This document shows, one piece after another, positions 1 to 9,269 of a DNA stretch of 64,000 bases. Origin of the DNA: JADJLQ01 sp964405735. GTDB taxonomy: Bacteria; Bacteroidota; Bacteroidia; Chitinophagales; Saprospiraceae. The notes beneath the pieces are model-generated. The model had not been told where the DNA came from, made no database searches, and saw nothing but the letters and a program-made list of their open reading frames with translations. The position numbers were made by a program, and so were the translations under genes. The number at the start of each line of letters is the position of its first letter. Position 1 is the stretch's first letter. Location of the stretch: positions 51,090 to 115,089 of the forward strand of contig CAYOPD010000002.1 of assembly GCA_964405735.1 (NCBI GenBank), read 5' to 3'.

Positions 1-870
1 GCCCGGCCGATGAAGACGCTTTCCCTGATTGCAGCACCATTCGTATGGCTGCTTTCCCATACCGGTGATATCCTGATCAGGTTGTTCCGGATTAAAAATA
101 CTCCGGAAGGCAAAGTCACAGAAGAAGAAATCAAACAAATCATCCAGGAAGGGACAGAGGGCGGTGAAGTCCAGGAGATCGAGCAGGACATCGTGGAAAG
201 GGTTTTTCACCTCGGGGACCGGAAAATATCCTCCCTGATGACGCACCGGAATGAGATCGTGTTCCTGGACATCAACGATCCCGCAGATATCATCCGAAAA
301 ACAGTGAGTGACGAACTGCATTCCGTCTACCCGGTGATGGATGGGGATAAAGACAATATACAGGGAGTGGTCTTCCTCAAAGACCTGTTTACCCATATTG
401 ACGACGACCAGTTCCGGCTCAGCGAATACCTCAAGCCTCCTAAATTCCTCATTGAAAATACAAGCGCTTACAAAGCGCTTCAGTTATTCAAGGATACCAA
501 ACTTCATTTTGGAATCGTCACTGATGAATACGGCCAGGTTCAGGGCATGGTCACCATGAACGACCTTCTGGAAGCGCTGGTCGGAGGCGCTGATGAATTT
601 TATGATGAAGAATTTTCCTTCGAAGAACGAGAAGATGGTTCCTGGCTGATTGACGGCCATTATCCCATTGCGGATTTTCTCCATTATTTCGGCCTGGACG
701 AACTGGCTTCTAAATTTGAATTCAATACCCTCGGTGGCCTGGTCCTGCATGAACTCAAACATATTCCCCGCGCCGGTGAACGAACCATGTGGAAGGATTT
801 TATCCTTGAGGTCATCGATATGGACGGGGCGAGGATCGACAAGATCCTGGTGAAAAAAAAGGATGACTGA
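1..870 (+). CDS. CNNM/CBS/CorC-family membrane protein, 5' truncated
   Basis: The reading frame is open from the first base of the window (Ala-Arg-Pro precede the first Met at base 10), so this is the C-terminal part of a longer gene. Visible parts are the end of a CNNM-type membrane domain (about residues 1-30), a CBS pair (about 65-190, with the MTHRNEIVFLD segment where the family has MTPR...) and a C-terminal CorC/HlyC domain (about 205-285). Full-length relatives are about 430 residues, are inner-membrane proteins and are linked to Mg/Co export or, in Bacteroidota, to gliding (GldE). Which of these applies cannot be told from the fragment. Confidence 0.8.
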   Translation, partial: ARPMKTLSLIAAPFVWLLSHTGDILIRLFRIKNTPEGKVTEEEIKQIIQEGTEGGEVQEIEQDIVERVFHLGDRKISSLMTHRNEIVFLDINDPADIIRKTVSDELHSVYPVMDGDKDNIQGVVFLKDLFTHIDDDQFRLSEYLKPPKFLIENTSAYKALQLFKDTKLHFGIVTDEYGQVQGMVTMNDLLEALVGGADEFYDEEFSFEEREDGSWLIDGHYPIADFLHYFGLDELASKFEFNTLGGLVLHELKHIPRAGERTMWKDFILEVIDMDGARIDKILVKKKDD

Positions 871-999
871 GGCGCCTTTACAGCCGACTCTGCCATCGAA
901 ATTTCAGAACCAAATGACGGGCATTCTACCTTTTCGTTTTTTTATGCTTCAAGACCGTCCCCGCAAATTATCTTTATCCCTATCTAAATTTCCTTTCAT

Positions 1000-1593
1000 A
1001 TGGTGCCACAATTCCTCCTCGATCTTCGTGAATTCATCAGCCAGCCCTGGCCCTGGTGGCTGGGCGGCATGATGATCGCTTTCATCATGTTTTTATTACT
1101 CTGGTTTGGTAAAAACTTTGGTATTTCCGACAATTTCCGGATCATGTGCGCGGCCGACGGGGCCGATCAAAGCACCGATTTTTTCAAGTTCAACTGGAAG
1201 GACCAGGAATGGAACCTCCTGGTTGCCCTCGGCGCGGTTTTCGGAGGATATCTTGCTTCCCATTATTTTTCCGGACCAGATGGAGCCGTCGCCCATGTCT
1301 CTCCCTCCACCGTGGAAAGCCTGCGCAACCTCGGCCTTTCTTTTGCAAATGATCAAGTGCCCTTAGTGCCCGAATGGTATTCCTGGGAAGCGATTTTCAG
1401 CCTGCGGGGCCTGGTCTGTATTGTAGGTGGTGGTTTCCTTGTTGGTTTTGGGGCCCGATATGCCGGAGGATGTACTTCGGGCCACGCCATCAGTGGGCTT
1501 TCAGCGCTTGAACTGCCCTCCCTGGTTTCGGTCATTGGCTTTTTCCTTGGTGGTCTGGTGATGACTTATTTGATCCTTCCTTTATTGTTGTAA
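1000..1593 (+). CDS. YeeE/YedE-family (thiosulfate-uptake type) membrane protein, larger half
   Basis: A 197-residue polytopic inner-membrane protein. The conserved motif GGCTSGH lies at residues 156-162, followed by a glycine-rich membrane segment; this Cys motif marks the YeeE/YedE (DUF395) family, whose E. coli and Spirochaeta members (TsuA) take up thiosulfate. A second Cys is at residue 50. It is followed 41 bases later by a second, smaller YeeE-like gene, and this two-gene arrangement is usual in Bacteroidota, so the two probably form one transporter for a sulfur compound. TATCTTTA about 30 bases before the ATG is a near match to the TAnnTTTG promoter element. The substrate is inferred from family only. 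Confidence 0.85.
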   Translation: MVPQFLLDLREFISQPWPWWLGGMMIAFIMFLLLWFGKNFGISDNFRIMCAADGADQSTDFFKFNWKDQEWNLLVALGAVFGGYLASHYFSGPDGAVAHVSPSTVESLRNLGLSFANDQVPLVPEWYSWEAIFSLRGLVCIVGGGFLVGFGARYAGGCTSGHAISGLSALELPSLVSVIGFFLGGLVMTYLILPLLL

Positions 1594-1634
1594 ACGGCAT
1601 TGTTTATTTCTTTGAACCGAAAAATTTTTTAGGT

Positions 1635-2048
1635 ATGCGGATGTCAAGGTTTATTTTTATCGGAATCCTTCTTGGATTTACTCTCTATAAAACGGAAGCG
1701 GTCTCTTTTTTCCGGATATTCGAAATGTTTCATTTTCAGTCCTTCCATATGTTTGGCATCATCGGCACCGGGGTGGCGCTCGGTATTGGGGTGGTTTACC
1801 TGATCAGGCACTTTCACCTGAAATCGGTGGAAGGCCAGGAAATCGTGATCCCTCCAAAAGCCAAGACCTATCCCCGTTATGTTATCGGTGGTTTTATTTT
1901 TGGCCTGGGCTGGGCACTGGCAGGTATTTGCCCCGCTCCGATGTTTATCCTGATGGGCAGCGGATATACGGTCCTGGTCCTGTTTTTAGCGGCGGCCATG
2001 ACGGGGACTTATGTATATGGAAAGTTCAGAAGCAAATTGCCGCATTGA
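1635..2048 (+). CDS. YeeE/YedE-family (DUF6691 type) membrane protein, smaller half
   Basis: 137 residues with about four membrane segments and the motif GWALAGICPAP at residues 92-102, whose Cys matches the second conserved cysteine element of YeeE/YedE proteins. Two ATG codons (1635 and 1641) are possible starts. It lies directly downstream of the larger YeeE/YedE half and is presumably co-transcribed and acts with it in uptake of a sulfur compound such as thiosulfate. The gene is followed by a short tandem repeat and then by the convergent trmD. Confidence 0.82.
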   Translation: MRMSRFIFIGILLGFTLYKTEAVSFFRIFEMFHFQSFHMFGIIGTGVALGIGVVYLIRHFHLKSVEGQEIVIPPKAKTYPRYVIGGFIFGLGWALAGICPAPMFILMGSGYTVLVLFLAAAMTGTYVYGKFRSKLPH

Positions 2049-2072
2049 GAATGTGGAATTGTGGAATTGCTG

Positions 2073-2149
2073 AACTGGCTAACTGGCTAACTGGCAAACT
2101 GATAAACTGATAAACTGGCTAACTGATCAACTGGCTAACTGATAAACTG
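2073..2149. repeat. 8-bp tandem repeat (AACTGGCT/AACTGATA units)
   Basis: Nine consecutive 8-bp units starting AACTG followed by a partial unit. The last three bases vary between GCT, GCA, ATA and ATC. The array fills almost the whole gap between two convergent genes (ends at 2048 and 2160). No spacers and no coding potential are visible. Confidence 0.9.
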
Positions 2150-2159
2150 TCATCCCGGT

Positions 2160-2849
2160 TTAGCCATCTCCCCACTGCTGCCATAGATCGGGTCTTCGCT
2201 CCCTTGTCCTCTCTAATGCCTGCTCGTGAAGCCATTCGCGGATGGCCTTTTCATTGCCGCTCATTAAAACATCGGGCACCTTCATCCCTTTGAAGTCCGC
2301 CGGACGGGTATATACCGGAGGGGACAATAAACTGTCCTGGTGCGAGTCGGTCAGGGCGGAAGATTCATCTCCCATCACGCCCGGGATCAGTCGAAGGACC
2401 GCGTCGGTCAAAACGGCCGCCGCGATCTCACCCCCTGATAAGACATAATCCCCGATAGAGATCTCCCGGGTCACGTAAAGGTCCCGGATGCGCTGATCAA
2501 TTCCTTTATAATGGCCACAAATGAGCAGGAGGTTTTGGCAGAGGGACAAGCGATTAGCGAGATTCTGATTGAATACTTCACCATCGGGACTCAGGTAGAT
2601 GACGTCCTCGTAGGAACGCTGGCTCTTCAGATGCTCAATACAGGCCGCCAACGGTTCGGGCATGAGGACCATGCCTGCGCTGCCCCCATAGGCGTAGTCG
2701 TCAATCTGGCGGTAGGCCCCTTTTCCATATTCCCGGAGGTCATGTACGTTGACCTGGAAAAGCCCGGCCTCCATAGCCCGCCGGTAGATGGCATTGTCAA
2801 AAACGCTGTCGAAATAGCGGGGAAGGGCTGCTATAATATCCAGCCGCAT
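2160..2849 (-). CDS. trmD: tRNA (guanine37-N1)-methyltransferase TrmD
   Basis: 229 residues, the usual TrmD length. It methylates N1 of G37 next to the anticodon, using S-adenosylmethionine, and so prevents frameshifting. Family motifs of the knotted SPOUT fold are visible: YGGSAGM (54-60), CGHYKGID (111-118) and IGDYVLSGGE (132-141), followed by the conserved S-x-x-PPVYTRP segment. The start ATG lies 4 bases after the stop of the FKBP gene, so trmD is the last gene of an M20-FKBP-trmD run. It is not in the common rpsP-rimM-trmD-rplS setting. Confidence 0.97.
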   Translation of the reverse strand: MRLDIIAALPRYFDSVFDNAIYRRAMEAGLFQVNVHDLREYGKGAYRQIDDYAYGGSAGMVLMPEPLAACIEHLKSQRSYEDVIYLSPDGEVFNQNLANRLSLCQNLLLICGHYKGIDQRIRDLYVTREISIGDYVLSGGEIAAAVLTDAVLRLIPGVMGDESSALTDSHQDSLLSPPVYTRPADFKGMKVPDVLMSGNEKAIREWLHEQALERTRERRPDLWQQWGDG

Positions 2850-2853
2850 CGGG

Positions 2854-3528
2854 TCATGAACCTACTTTGATTAATTCCACATCGAAAATCAGGGTGGCAT
2901 ACGGCGGGATCGCTTGTCCTGCCCCATTTTCCCCGTAACCGAGATAATAAGGGATATACAACCTGTATTTGGAGCCTTCACTCATCATTTGCAGGGCTTC
3001 TGTCCATCCGGCAATCACCTGGTTGGTGATCAGTTGAATGGGTTCGCCCCGCTTTACCGAACTGTCGAAAATGGTGCCATCGATGAGTTTGCCTTCATAA
3101 TGCACGGTGACCGTATCGGCTATGCCAGGCTTTCTGCCCTGGCCCTGGGTGAGGATTTCATATTGCAGACCCGATTTGGATACATGGATATTGGGTTTTT
3201 TAAGGTTTTCGGCGAGGTATTTTTCACCAGCTTCTTTTACCGGACCATAGGTCAGCTCTCTTTTATCTGCCAGGTACTTGTCAACAATGGCTGAACACTG
3301 GTTCAGGTCGAGCGTTCCCATATCCAGGATGGCATGAAGCACTCCTTTTGTAAAGTCTTCGACATGAAGCTCATTGAAACCCTGGGATTTAAGATTGGTT
3401 CCGATAAGGGATCCCAGGGAATAAGAAAGGGTATCGGTGATTACTGAATCTTTTGAAATAGTCATGGTCTGGCTAAAGGATGGTTGAAAAAAAACAATAG
3501 AGATTAGAAGGATTAACAGGTTTTTCAT
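2854..3528 (-). CDS. FKBP-type peptidyl-prolyl cis-trans isomerase, exported
   Basis: 224 residues. A signal peptide covers residues 1-19 (hydrophobic, ending SFSQ), followed by an FKBP_N dimerisation-type domain (about 25-110) and a C-terminal FKBP domain (about 125-222) with VHYEGKLIDGTIFDSS and the YLGYGENG...IPPYATLIF segment. It should speed proline isomerisation during folding of periplasmic or outer-membrane proteins, like FkpA/Mip. The aromatic pocket residues (Y, F, D, I/W, Y) appear present. It sits 5 bases after the M20 dipeptidase gene and 4 before trmD. Confidence 0.92.
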   Translation of the reverse strand: MKNLLILLISIVFFQPSFSQTMTISKDSVITDTLSYSLGSLIGTNLKSQGFNELHVEDFTKGVLHAILDMGTLDLNQCSAIVDKYLADKRELTYGPVKEAGEKYLAENLKKPNIHVSKSGLQYEILTQGQGRKPGIADTVTVHYEGKLIDGTIFDSSVKRGEPIQLITNQVIAGWTEALQMMSEGSKYRLYIPYYLGYGENGAGQAIPPYATLIFDVELIKVGS

Positions 3529-3533
3529 GAAAA

Positions 3534-4910
3534 TCAGGATTTTTTTAATTGTGCATAATGATGATAATAAAGCGGGATGGTTTCAATGCCTTTATAAAAA
3601 TTAAAAAGGCCGTATTTTTCATTGGGTGAATGGATATTGTCTGAATCCAGGCCAAAACCCATCATGACCGTTTTGGCACCGAGGATTCTTTCGAACAGCG
3701 TTACAATGGGTATACTGCCACCTCCCCGCTGAGGAATGGGTTTTATGCCAAAGCTGTCAGTCATAGCCAGTTCTGCCGCCTTATACTCCATAGAGTCCGT
3801 AGGCGTTACGGCCGGATGACCCCCGTGATGCGGTGTGACTTTGACTTTAACGCCGGCCGGAGCAATGGCAATAAAGTGATCACTAAACATCCGTGTGATT
3901 TCATCGGGGTCCTGGTCCGGGACCAGGCGCATGCTGATCTTCGCAAAAGCTTTAGAGGGCAGTACGGTTTTGGCCCCTGCCCCGATATATCCACCCCAGA
4001 TGCCATTGACGTCCAGCGTTGGTCGGATTGAAGTCCTTTCAAGGGTGGTATAACCTTCCTCACCGGCAACTTCCCCGATGCCTAAATCCCTGCAATATTC
4101 ATCAAGGTCAAAAGGAGCTTCATTCATCTCTTTACGCTCTTCGGGGGAAACCGGTTTTACTTTTTCATAAAATCCCGGGATGGTGATCCGGTGTTGTTCG
4201 TCGTGCATGGATGAAATCATCCGGGCAAGGACATTGACCGGATTTGCCACTCCACCCCCATAAACCCCGGAATGCAGGTCCCGGTTAGGGCCGGTGACTT
4301 CCACCTCAACATAGCTCATACCGCGTAATCCGGTCGTCAGGGAAGGTACGTCATTGGCTATCAAGGCGGTATCGCTGATCAGGATGACATCGCACGCAAG
4401 CATTTCCCGGTGGTCTTCGAGGAAGATCTCCAGGTTGTTGGAACCGATTTCCTCCTCCCCTTCGATGATCATTTTAATGTTACAGGTCAAACCGCCTGAG
4501 GCCTTCATGGCTTCAAAGGCTTTGATGTGCATAAAAAACTGGCCTTTGTCATCGGCAGCTCCCCGTGCATATATATTCCCGTCGCGGATTTGCGGTTCGA
4601 AGGGAGATGTAGTCCATAAATCGAGGGGATCCGGGGGCTGAACATCATAGTGTCCATAGACCAATACGGTTGGCATAGAAGGGTCCAGGATATGTTCCCC
4701 ATAAACTACAGGATGTCCGGGTGTGGGATAGATTTGAACCTTATCCACCCCGGCTTTATGAAGATGAGCGGCTACTTCTTCCGCAGTGCGGTCCACGTCT
4801 GCTTTGTATTTCGGGTCTGCACTGATTGAAGGGATCCGGAGGAGGCCAATCAATTCTTCTAAAAACCGGGATTTATTCTCATCGATATAGGCTTTAACTT
4901 CCGGCATCAT
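3534..4910 (-). CDS. M20/M25/M40-family dipeptidase
   Basis: About 458 residues, without a signal peptide, so probably cytoplasmic. Metal ligands of the M20 family are all visible: GHYDVQP (His87, Asp89), RGAADDKG (Asp120), EGEEEIG (Glu pair near 153), the ISDT Asp (about 180) and HSPNE near the C-terminus. It probably hydrolyses dipeptides, as carnosinase-like (CNDP) enzymes do. The open frame extends to a TTG at 4934, but that codon lies inside a TAnnTTTG promoter element (4932-4939), so translation more likely begins at ATG 4910 or 4907. It is the first gene of the M20-FKBP-trmD operon. Confidence 0.93.
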   Translation of the reverse strand: MMPEVKAYIDENKSRFLEELIGLLRIPSISADPKYKADVDRTAEEVAAHLHKAGVDKVQIYPTPGHPVVYGEHILDPSMPTVLVYGHYDVQPPDPLDLWTTSPFEPQIRDGNIYARGAADDKGQFFMHIKAFEAMKASGGLTCNIKMIIEGEEEIGSNNLEIFLEDHREMLACDVILISDTALIANDVPSLTTGLRGMSYVEVEVTGPNRDLHSGVYGGGVANPVNVLARMISSMHDEQHRITIPGFYEKVKPVSPEERKEMNEAPFDLDEYCRDLGIGEVAGEEGYTTLERTSIRPTLDVNGIWGGYIGAGAKTVLPSKAFAKISMRLVPDQDPDEITRMFSDHFIAIAPAGVKVKVTPHHGGHPAVTPTDSMEYKAAELAMTDSFGIKPIPQRGGGSIPIVTLFERILGAKTVMMGFGLDSDNIHSPNEKYGLFNFYKGIETIPLYYHHYAQLKKS

Positions 4911-4931
4911 GGTCAAAAAAAAATTTGGCTG

Positions 4932-4939
4932 CAAATATA
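4932..4939 (-). promoter_or_regulatory. Bacteroidota -7 promoter element (TATATTTG)
   Basis: On the minus strand TATATTTG matches TAnnTTTG. It is 21 bases upstream of ATG 4910 and would give a leader of about 17 bases. This element decides the start of the dipeptidase gene. Confidence 0.6.
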
Positions 4940-5096
4940 CTGATCTTTAATAAGGGCAGATTGAAAAAGGGAGACCTTTCATGGGATCCATTACCTTGGT
5001 TTTATTATAGTTAAATTCACTGTTTTCACCGGTCGATGCATGCAGATTGCCCCGGAATTCGGCACCGGGATGTAATTTTATCTGCATTTTGCATTC

Positions 5097-6221
5097 ATGT
5101 CCAATTTGAATCGTATTCTCGGAGCAGGTTTGTTCCTTTTGGCTGCCCATATCGAACCCTACAGGGTGGATGGGCAGGTCTCAACCAAGGGACCCTGGGA
5201 ACCCTACCCTCAGGAATTTGTCCGGAATATGGCCATTCAGGCTTCTTTGGAACGAGAATCGGTTCAGCGTTCCATGCAGTCGGAAAAATTGATTCTTGAT
5301 CAGCTGCAACAAAAACGCACCTCGACGACCGGATCAGCGGCTCAAACCCTGCGTGTGGAGATAAAAAACAGCTCAAATAAATTTGATCAGCTTCAGGAAG
5401 AGCTCATGGCAGTGATCAAAAAAGGGAAGCAACTCAAAGACCTGATCGGTCAGCCGGATAAATGGGTAATCAAACGGTTGAGAAAAATGGATTTTTCGCA
5501 CTTTACCCCGTCCTCCAAAAATACAGAACCAAAAAAGCTCGAACCCGCGACACCTTTCGCCGGGAATCCTCTCCCGGTCGAAATGCAAAAATCAACCAAA
5601 CTGGCGGAGCCCCAAGCTCAGGACCCATCCATGCTGGAATCAAAAGCCACTTCTAAAGGAATCCCTGTGCAGATAAGCCGCGACCTGCCTTATAATGGAA
5701 ATATTGGCGCCCCGACAACGGCACAGGATGACTGCCTGTTCCAATCTGCTCCTGCAGGCAACAAAGACAAGCCTGGGCTTGCACTCCGTCCGGAAGTACT
5801 GCTCAAATACACACCGGAAGTGCTCAGAAAGTACATGGGGGGGCGGGCATACATTACCGGTCAGGCATTCATAGGCACAGAACCGGGCCTGACTTATCTT
5901 CAGTTGTACCTGGAGTTTGCAACCGAGCAGGCTTTGCAGCAATATGGCAACCTCGGGAAAAGCATTCTTTTGATCCACCTGATCAATGGGAAAGAAATCC
6001 GGCTGGTCGTCAACCGGTTTGACCAGGGAACGGCCGATCCGGAACAGAAAAAAAGCACGATGGCGGGTGTTTATTACCTGGATAAATCAAATGAACGATT
6101 GCTTGCGGATAGCCCCGTTGACCGGATCAGGCTGGTTTTTGCAACCGGGTATGAAGAGTTTGTGATTTATAATGTGGATTTTTTCACCCGGCAACTCGCT
6201 TGCATCAATGCTCAAAGATAA
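5097..6221 (+). CDS. Exported protein of unknown function with coiled coil
   Basis: 374 residues that I do not recognise. An N-terminal hydrophobic stretch (residues 5-18) suggests a signal peptide cleaved before about residue 28. Residues 40-115 are highly charged and heptad-like (probable coiled coil), 120-220 is a low-complexity, Pro/Lys-rich linker, and 225-370 looks like a compact beta-rich domain (alternating hydrophobics, e.g. TYLQLYLEF and VIYNVDFF). Its stop overlaps the start of miaE (TAATG), so the two are probably translated together, although no functional link is evident. Confidence 0.7.
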   Translation: MSNLNRILGAGLFLLAAHIEPYRVDGQVSTKGPWEPYPQEFVRNMAIQASLERESVQRSMQSEKLILDQLQQKRTSTTGSAAQTLRVEIKNSSNKFDQLQEELMAVIKKGKQLKDLIGQPDKWVIKRLRKMDFSHFTPSSKNTEPKKLEPATPFAGNPLPVEMQKSTKLAEPQAQDPSMLESKATSKGIPVQISRDLPYNGNIGAPTTAQDDCLFQSAPAGNKDKPGLALRPEVLLKYTPEVLRKYMGGRAYITGQAFIGTEPGLTYLQLYLEFATEQALQQYGNLGKSILLIHLINGKEIRLVVNRFDQGTADPEQKKSTMAGVYYLDKSNERLLADSPVDRIRLVFATGYEEFVIYNVDFFTRQLACINAQR

Positions 6222-6802
6222 TGCTGGGACTGAAATTGGCCACTGACCCCCGATGGGTAAACCTTGCGGAAAAAAGCCTGGAAGAAATTCTGACCGATCA
6301 TGCTTATTGCGAACAAAAAGCAGCATCTTCCTGCATTTCCCTCATTCAGCAATACCCCGACAAAAAAGACATGGTGGAGGCGCTGGCTCCTATAGTGACC
6401 GAGGAATGGGGTCATTTCAGGATGGTCCTGCGCAAGTTGGAAGAAAAGGGGCTCAACCTGGGCTACCAGCGGAATGACGAATATGTCAATGACTTGCTGC
6501 GTTTTCAGGCAAAAGGGGGCAGCAGGGAATCCAGGCTCATTGACCGCCTGTTGATTTGCGCTATGATCGAAGCCAGGAGTTGTGAAAGGTTCCGCCTGCT
6601 TTCATTGCATCTGGCAGAACAGGAATTACGGGATTTTTATCATACTTTCATGGTGTCTGAAGCCGGACATTACCGACTTTTTATAGATCTTGCGAAACAG
6701 TACGGGAATCCGGAAAAAGTACAAACACGATGGCAGGAATTATTGGATTACGAAGCATCCGTTTTACAGAGTTTTGCCATCCGGGGGGACCGGATGCATT
6801 AA
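6221..6802 (+). CDS. miaE: tRNA-(2-methylthio-N6-isopentenyl-A37) hydroxylase MiaE
   Basis: 193 residues from the ATG that overlaps the previous stop (TAATG); an upstream TTG at 6200 is less likely. The four-helix ferritin-like diiron motif set is present: DHAYCEQKAAS (first Glu), EEWGHF (E-x-x-H), EARSCERF (Glu) and SEAGHY (E-x-x-H). MiaE uses O2 to hydroxylate the isopentenyl group of ms2i6A at tRNA position 37. Its presence implies MiaA and MiaB elsewhere in the genome and at least some life with oxygen. Length and motif spacing fit the short bacterial form. Confidence 0.93.
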   Translation: MLGLKLATDPRWVNLAEKSLEEILTDHAYCEQKAASSCISLIQQYPDKKDMVEALAPIVTEEWGHFRMVLRKLEEKGLNLGYQRNDEYVNDLLRFQAKGGSRESRLIDRLLICAMIEARSCERFRLLSLHLAEQELRDFYHTFMVSEAGHYRLFIDLAKQYGNPEKVQTRWQELLDYEASVLQSFAIRGDRMH

Positions 6803-6819
6803 TCTTCAAAAGAATGTCT

Positions 6820-9228
6820 ATGAAAAAATCGATTCTGATTTTGTTATTAATATGCACCGCCGGTTTCTCCAACGCACAGGCTCTGGATCATATCCAGGGT
6901 GAGATCCTTGTCCAGGTGCAGAAAGAATCAGATGTCGCAGCGATCATTTCCCGCTTCAAGGCCCTCCGCAGATCCAACACAGTCACCCCCCTGGCCCCTC
7001 ATGCGCAGATTTACAGTCTGCGTTTTGATTTTGCACTTTACCACGAGGGTGAATTGCTCGAAAAAGTGAAAAAACATCCAAAAACCCTGGCCGCCCAGTT
7101 CAACCACCTCATCACGCCCCGGCAAAACATACCCGATGACCCTTCTTTCGGATCTCAATGGCAGTGGCTCAATAACGGGGTAAATGGAAAAGTCAAAGGG
7201 ATCGATACCAAAGCCCACCTGGCCTGGAATAAATCCACCGGAGGGAGAACGCCCCAGGGCAAAGAAATCGTGGTCGCCATCATCGATGATGGTACGGAAC
7301 TCACCCATCCCGACCTGATAGCCAATACCTGGGTCAATGAACATGAAATTCCTTCTAACCAGGTGGATGACGACCAGAATGGTTATGTCGATGATTATTT
7401 TGGATGGAATATTCTTTCCGGCAACGATAGCATTGACCAGGGAGAACACGGCGTCTCCGTAAACGGCCTGATCGGCGCTGCCGGGAACAACCAGACGGGA
7501 GTCAGCGGGCTCAACTGGGATGTCAAAATGATGAACCTGAAATACGACGTTCGCCAGGGCATTAAAGAATCCGATGTAATCACCGGCTACCTCTATGTTC
7601 TTAACCAGCGTAAAATATACAATGCCAGTCATGGGAAGCAAGGAAGCTTCGTGGTGGCCACCAATGCTTCCTGGGGTATAGACAATGGCAAGCCGGAAGA
7701 CGCCCCTCTCTGGTGCGGCATCTATGATTCCCTCGGCCATGCAGGCATTCTGAATGTGGCTGCCGCGGACAACCGGATACAGGTTAACATTGACAGCCTG
7801 GGCGATTTACCATCCTTATGCCCAAGTAATTTTTTGTTGGCCGTCACCGCCATCGGTTCCGATGGAAAAAGGACAGGCGCGTTCGGTGTAAAAAACATTG
7901 ACCTGGCCGCCCCGGGCGAGAACATTTATACCACCCGGCCTATGGGTACATATGGCTTTGATTCAGGAACTTCATTCTCGGCTCCAGTCATTGCCGGTGC
8001 AATAGGTTATTTATATAGCAACAATTGTTTCCAGCTGGAAAACATGGCACTTTCGAATCCTGCTTCTGCCGCGCTCCTGGTCAGGGAAGCCATTTTATCT
8101 TCCGTGGACAAACTGGGCACCCTTAATGGATTTGTTCATAGTGGCGGCACGCTCAATTTACTCCGGGCATTGGACCGCATTCAAATTGCCTGCACAGCAT
8201 GCACCAGCAGGGGGATGGAAAGCCGCATCTATATCGATTCCCTCATCCTGGACGGTTTAAAATTCAGGAGCCGGGACAATTTCGGGTATGGCGACTTTAC
8301 CGCGGTAGACAGCCTTCGGCCCAGCATCAACCTCGATGGGCAGATCTTATTAAAGGTTTATCCTTATCTCAAGGACAGCCTGACACAATACTATCTCCGC
8401 GTATGGATCGACCGCAATCATGACCACGATTTTTCAGATACCGCCGAACTCGTCTGGGACAGTGGGCCAAAACGCATTACGGGCAACCTGGTATCCAACA
8501 TCCACCTCTCACCCACCCTGATTGACAGCGTCGGCGAATCCACCCTTAGGATCAGCCTGAAAGCAGCCGTAAATATTGGGGATACGGCTCTTCCGGAACC
8601 CTGTGATTTTTTCAATGCCGGCGAAGTGGAGGACTATACCATCCAGATCCGGCCTAAATCCTTTGATTGCCCGGATGTGCTCGAACTGGATTCCACCGCC
8701 GTATTTGAGACCTCCGCCATCATAAGATACCAGCAAATCCTTCCCAAATTGTTTTATCTGATCCGGTACCGGGAAGCATCCGCAGCGAAATGGGATACCC
8801 TGCCTACCCGGGATACCATGGTCCGCCTGGACAAGCTTAAAAAATGCACCGAGTACATTGTAGAATCGAAGACGGTTTGTGATTCCGATACGACCAGGTT
8901 CAAAACAATGTTCCGGTTCAGGACCCTGGGTTGTACCGTACCCATCAGGGAGATCAGCCCTTTCAGCGAGGTCAATGTTTTCCCCAATCCTTTCAGTACC
9001 CGCTTTACGGTCCGGTTTTACACCGAAGGCCCACTGGATAAGGTGCAGTTCAGGGTGGTGGACATCCGCGGATCAGTCCTGCAGGTCAGGTCCCTGGGCA
9101 GGTTAGGATCCGGTAACCATGAAATTGCAGAGGAATTTTACAGCGGCCAGGCCATACCATCCGGTGTTTATTTCGTGCAATTGCTTAGCCGGGAAGGCAT
9201 GATCAGCAGAAAGGTGGTGAAGTTTTGA
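6820..9228 (+). CDS. Secreted subtilisin-like (S8) protease with GEVED and type A T9SS sorting domain
   Basis: About 802 residues from ATG 6820 (ATG 6814 also possible; longer starts would bury the signal peptide MKKSILILLLICTAGFSNAQ). The S8 catalytic triad is visible: Asp156 in AIIDDGTELTHPDL, His210 in GEHGVSVNG and Ser385 in DSGTSFSAP, with oxyanion Asn318 in AAADN. After the protease domain comes a GEVED domain (GEVEDYTIQI, about 600), an Fn3-like region and a C-terminal type A sorting domain from about 720 (NVFPNPF... ending KVVKF). It should cross the outer membrane by type IX secretion and digest extracellular protein. It precedes the chitinase gene. Confidence 0.93.
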   Translation: MKKSILILLLICTAGFSNAQALDHIQGEILVQVQKESDVAAIISRFKALRRSNTVTPLAPHAQIYSLRFDFALYHEGELLEKVKKHPKTLAAQFNHLITPRQNIPDDPSFGSQWQWLNNGVNGKVKGIDTKAHLAWNKSTGGRTPQGKEIVVAIIDDGTELTHPDLIANTWVNEHEIPSNQVDDDQNGYVDDYFGWNILSGNDSIDQGEHGVSVNGLIGAAGNNQTGVSGLNWDVKMMNLKYDVRQGIKESDVITGYLYVLNQRKIYNASHGKQGSFVVATNASWGIDNGKPEDAPLWCGIYDSLGHAGILNVAAADNRIQVNIDSLGDLPSLCPSNFLLAVTAIGSDGKRTGAFGVKNIDLAAPGENIYTTRPMGTYGFDSGTSFSAPVIAGAIGYLYSNNCFQLENMALSNPASAALLVREAILSSVDKLGTLNGFVHSGGTLNLLRALDRIQIACTACTSRGMESRIYIDSLILDGLKFRSRDNFGYGDFTAVDSLRPSINLDGQILLKVYPYLKDSLTQYYLRVWIDRNHDHDFSDTAELVWDSGPKRITGNLVSNIHLSPTLIDSVGESTLRISLKAAVNIGDTALPEPCDFFNAGEVEDYTIQIRPKSFDCPDVLELDSTAVFETSAIIRYQQILPKLFYLIRYREASAAKWDTLPTRDTMVRLDKLKKCTEYIVESKTVCDSDTTRFKTMFRFRTLGCTVPIREISPFSEVNVFPNPFSTRFTVRFYTEGPLDKVQFRVVDIRGSVLQVRSLGRLGSGNHEIAEEFYSGQAIPSGVYFVQLLSREGMISRKVVKF

Positions 9229-9237
9229 TCCAGTATC

Positions 9238-9268
9238 TTAATTCTTTAATTCTTTAATTCTTTAATTT
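9238..9268. repeat. 8-bp tandem repeat (TTAATTCT)
   Basis: Three exact TTAATTCT units and a fourth imperfect one between the protease stop (9228) and the chitinase start (9270). The array ends right at the TTG start of the chitinase, so it forms the whole intergenic region and the ribosome-binding zone. Confidence 0.85.
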
Positions 9269-9269
9269 C

